NCBI GenBank assembly: GCA_036732565.1
Contig: DAINCF010000367.1
Location: forward strand, 1 to 7,242
Direction of reading: 5' to 3'
DNA: 7,242 nucleotides
Source: JAIVJN01 sp036732565
GTDB lineage: Bacteria > Acidobacteriota > Vicinamibacteria > Vicinamibacterales > UBA2999
Shown here piece by piece: positions 6,013 to 7,242 of the stretch (within the stretch, counting starts at the first letter, position 1; every line of letters begins with the position of its first letter). Made by a program: the position numbers and the translations under genes. Below the pieces are notes generated by a model. The model made no database searches. It was not told the origin of the DNA and saw nothing but the letters and a program-made list of their open reading frames with translations.

Positions 6013-7242
6013 CTACCGATGTTGGTGCGGGTGCTCGACGTCGCTGCCCGCGAACAGAATCAACTCACCGCGACCCTCGCCGACGCGCGTCAGCTTGACG
6101 CGGGTCGCACCCCAGCACAGCGCCCCAGTCTGCGGTTCCGTGATGGGCGCCAGGATCGCGATCGGGTTCGACCCCCGTTGGCTGGCGTAGCGCGTGAACG
6201 TCTCATGGCCCTGGCCGAGCGGCATCGCCACGACGTCGGGCGCGATGCCAGGTGTCACGACCACAGGTGCGCGCACCGAGCCGCGGCTCGAGCTGATCTC
6301 GACGATGTCGTGCGTGGCGATCTGGAGGCGCTCGGCGGTCTTGGGATTGACCTCGATCCAGTTGCTCCACATCGCGCTCGTCAAGGGGTCGGGCATCTCC
6401 TGCAGCCACGGCAGGTGCGCAGTGGACCCGTCGTAGAACGCGGCAGAGGCGTACGGCAGCAGGTGGAACGGGAACTCGTCGGTCTGAACGTCGAACTCTG
6501 GCTGACTCCAACTGACAGGCCCGCCTTCGCTCGCACGAACATTACTCGCGAGCTTCCCGCCTTCGCCAAGGCTTTGGCGAGGTCTCGCCGAGGCGGACGC
6601 TGCGACCGCGGAGGCGGACACCCAGCCCCCACGTTCTTGCGCCGCGGTCCAGGCATCCTTGACGTCGGGTCCGACCGGCAGCTTGGCGAACCGCTCGCCG
6701 AGCATCTCCTCGAACTGTTGCCACGGGAGCGAGAGCGGTTGCCGAAGACGCCGCGCCACCTCCAAGATGACATCAGGGGTCGACCGCGTCGCATGCAGCG
6801 GGCGCATCGCCGGTGGTGCCACGCCGGCCGTGGCGACCGTCGTCCCCGACTCGGGCACGACGTCCACCCACGACTCGAGAAACGAGTGATCCGGGAGGAT
6901 CAAGTCGGCCAGTATGCTGGTCTCGTCGAGAAAGCTGCCGAAGCTGACGATGAACGGCACCCGTTCGAGCGCCTCGCGCACGCGCCACGACGATGGCGAG
7001 AGGAACACGGGATTGGCGTCATCGACCAGCACGGCGTCGATCGGGCTTTTCTCGGCGCCGAGGATCTCGGCCGCCAAGCCGGCAACCGACCGCCGGTCGG
7101 ACTGGCGCGCCGGCGTCGACTGTCCCGGCAACGACGGCGTGAACTGCACGCCACCTGGGACATCGACGCTGCCGACCAGCGCATTGAGGGCGTTGACGGC
7201 GACGGCTTGCGCGAAGGCGTTCGTCTGCGCCAGCGCCGGGCC
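6013..7242 (-). CDS. Molybdopterin-oxidoreductase-like catalytic subunit, C-terminal part (5' end off the right edge)
   Basis: The frame is open from its TAG at 6013-6015 to the right edge, giving 409 visible residues. The GTG at 7147 is internal: upstream codons continue the family motif NALNALVGSVDVPGG (visible residues 17-31). The N-terminal third or half, with any Fe-S motif, Tat signal and Mo ligand, lies outside the window. Visible parts are the end of the molybdopterin domain (VDDANPVFLSP; LDETSILADLILPDHSFLES) and the C-terminal dinucleotide-binding domain (about 255-400: PFHLLPYAS, LPWLQEMPDP, IEVNPKTAERLQI, GQGHETFTRYA). Proteins of this family bind bis-MGD and reduce or oxidise small substrates; ActB and QrcB relatives have lost the cofactor. 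The LDE-ADLILPDHSFLE stretch looks more like cofactor-binding members, but occupancy cannot be judged. Visible residues about 209-241 are a low-complexity insertion encoded by a palindromic repeat block. The gene is read first in the visible operon. Confidence 0.85.
   Translation of the reverse strand, partial: GPALAQTNAFAQAVAVNALNALVGSVDVPGGVQFTPSLPGQSTPARQSDRRSVAGLAAEILGAEKSPIDAVLVDDANPVFLSPSSWRVREALERVPFIVSFGSFLDETSILADLILPDHSFLESWVDVVPESGTTVATAGVAPPAMRPLHATRSTPDVILEVARRLRQPLSLPWQQFEEMLGERFAKLPVGPDVKDAWTAAQERGGWVSASAVAASASARPRQSLGEGGKLASNVRASEGGPVSWSQPEFDVQTDEFPFHLLPYASAAFYDGSTAHLPWLQEMPDPLTSAMWSNWIEVNPKTAERLQIATHDIVEISSSRGSVRAPVVVTPGIAPDVVAMPLGQGHETFTRYASQRGSNPIAILAPITEPQTGALCWGATRVKLTRVGEGRGELILFAGSDVEHPHQHR
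6520..6619. repeat. Palindromic repeat block inserted in frame within the molybdopterin subunit gene
   Basis: CCCGCCTTCGC occurs twice, at 6520-6530 and 6556-6566, and GAGGCGGAC occurs twice, at 6590-6598 and 6611-6619. The two motifs are imperfect inverted relatives. CCGCCT (6557-6562) pairs with AGGCGG (6591-6596) around a perfect inner stem, TCGCCAA (6563-6569) with TTGGCGA (6574-6580). An alternative stem pairs GGCGAG (6576-6581) with CTCGCC (6584-6589). In the gene's frame this encodes about 33 residues rich in Ala, Ser, Arg and Gly, between GGWV and PVSWSQPEF. These look foreign to the fold around them. The block resembles a REP-type element tolerated inside a coding sequence. The repeat structure is seen directly; insertion is inferred. 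Confidence 0.7.

Noticed and set aside
7147..7149. GTG as the start of the molybdopterin subunit gene
   Set aside because: The frame continues open to the window edge and the 31 upstream codons contain the conserved NALNALVG...PGG motif, so the GTG is an internal valine.

Overview
The window is a high-GC bacterial chromosomal segment with five protein genes and several repeats. The gene families (a NrfD/DUF3341 iron-sulfur molybdoenzyme-type operon, a Fic protein, a ThDP enzyme) and the palindromic repeats of the GCAGGCCT and CCGCCTTCGCC type look most like an Acidobacteriota genome. That placement is an inference from general impression. There is no rRNA, tRNA or marker gene here to prove it.

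Layout from left to right. Positions 1-257 hold no supportable gene, only GC-rich hairpins. At 258-352 lies a REPIN-like element: two near-identical 29-bp arms in inverted orientation, each arm itself containing a palindrome. Its right arm supplies the last codons and stop of a minus-strand thiamine-diphosphate (acetolactate synthase-like) enzyme gene at 342-1997. A 156-bp divergent spacer (1998-2153) follows. It carries three exact-period 12-bp repeats, and two more units with the same 12-bp period sit on the start codon of the next gene. That gene, plus strand 2154-3377, is a class II-type Fic protein with a C-terminal helix-turn-helix-like domain.

Facing the Fic gene, with only a 28-bp gap, is a minus-strand operon that enters from the right edge. 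Its order of transcription is a molybdopterin-oxidoreductase-like catalytic subunit (6013 to the right edge, 5' end missing), a four-cluster ferredoxin subunit (5276-6010), a NrfD/ActC-type membrane subunit (3924-5279) and a DUF3341/ActD-type membrane protein (3406-3927). The last three genes are joined by ATGA overlaps, and the first two are 2 bp apart. Together they look like a membrane-bound quinone-linked redox complex related to alternative complex III, Qrc and polysulfide-reductase-type enzymes. The DUF3341 subunit and a Cys-to-Thr change in one Fe-S motif point towards alternative complex III. The molybdopterin domain is a separate gene and looks more like true molybdoenzymes than like ActB. 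No haem protein is present in the window.

The most notable non-genic signals are: (1) the two phased clusters of GGACAT 12-mers around the Fic promoter and start, probably an operator; (2) a palindromic repeat block at 6520-6619 that sits in frame inside the molybdopterin subunit gene and adds about 33 Ala/Ser/Gly/Arg-rich residues between its domains; (3) the REPIN-like element overlapping the ThDP gene's stop codon. I saw no CRISPR array, insertion sequence or RNA gene.
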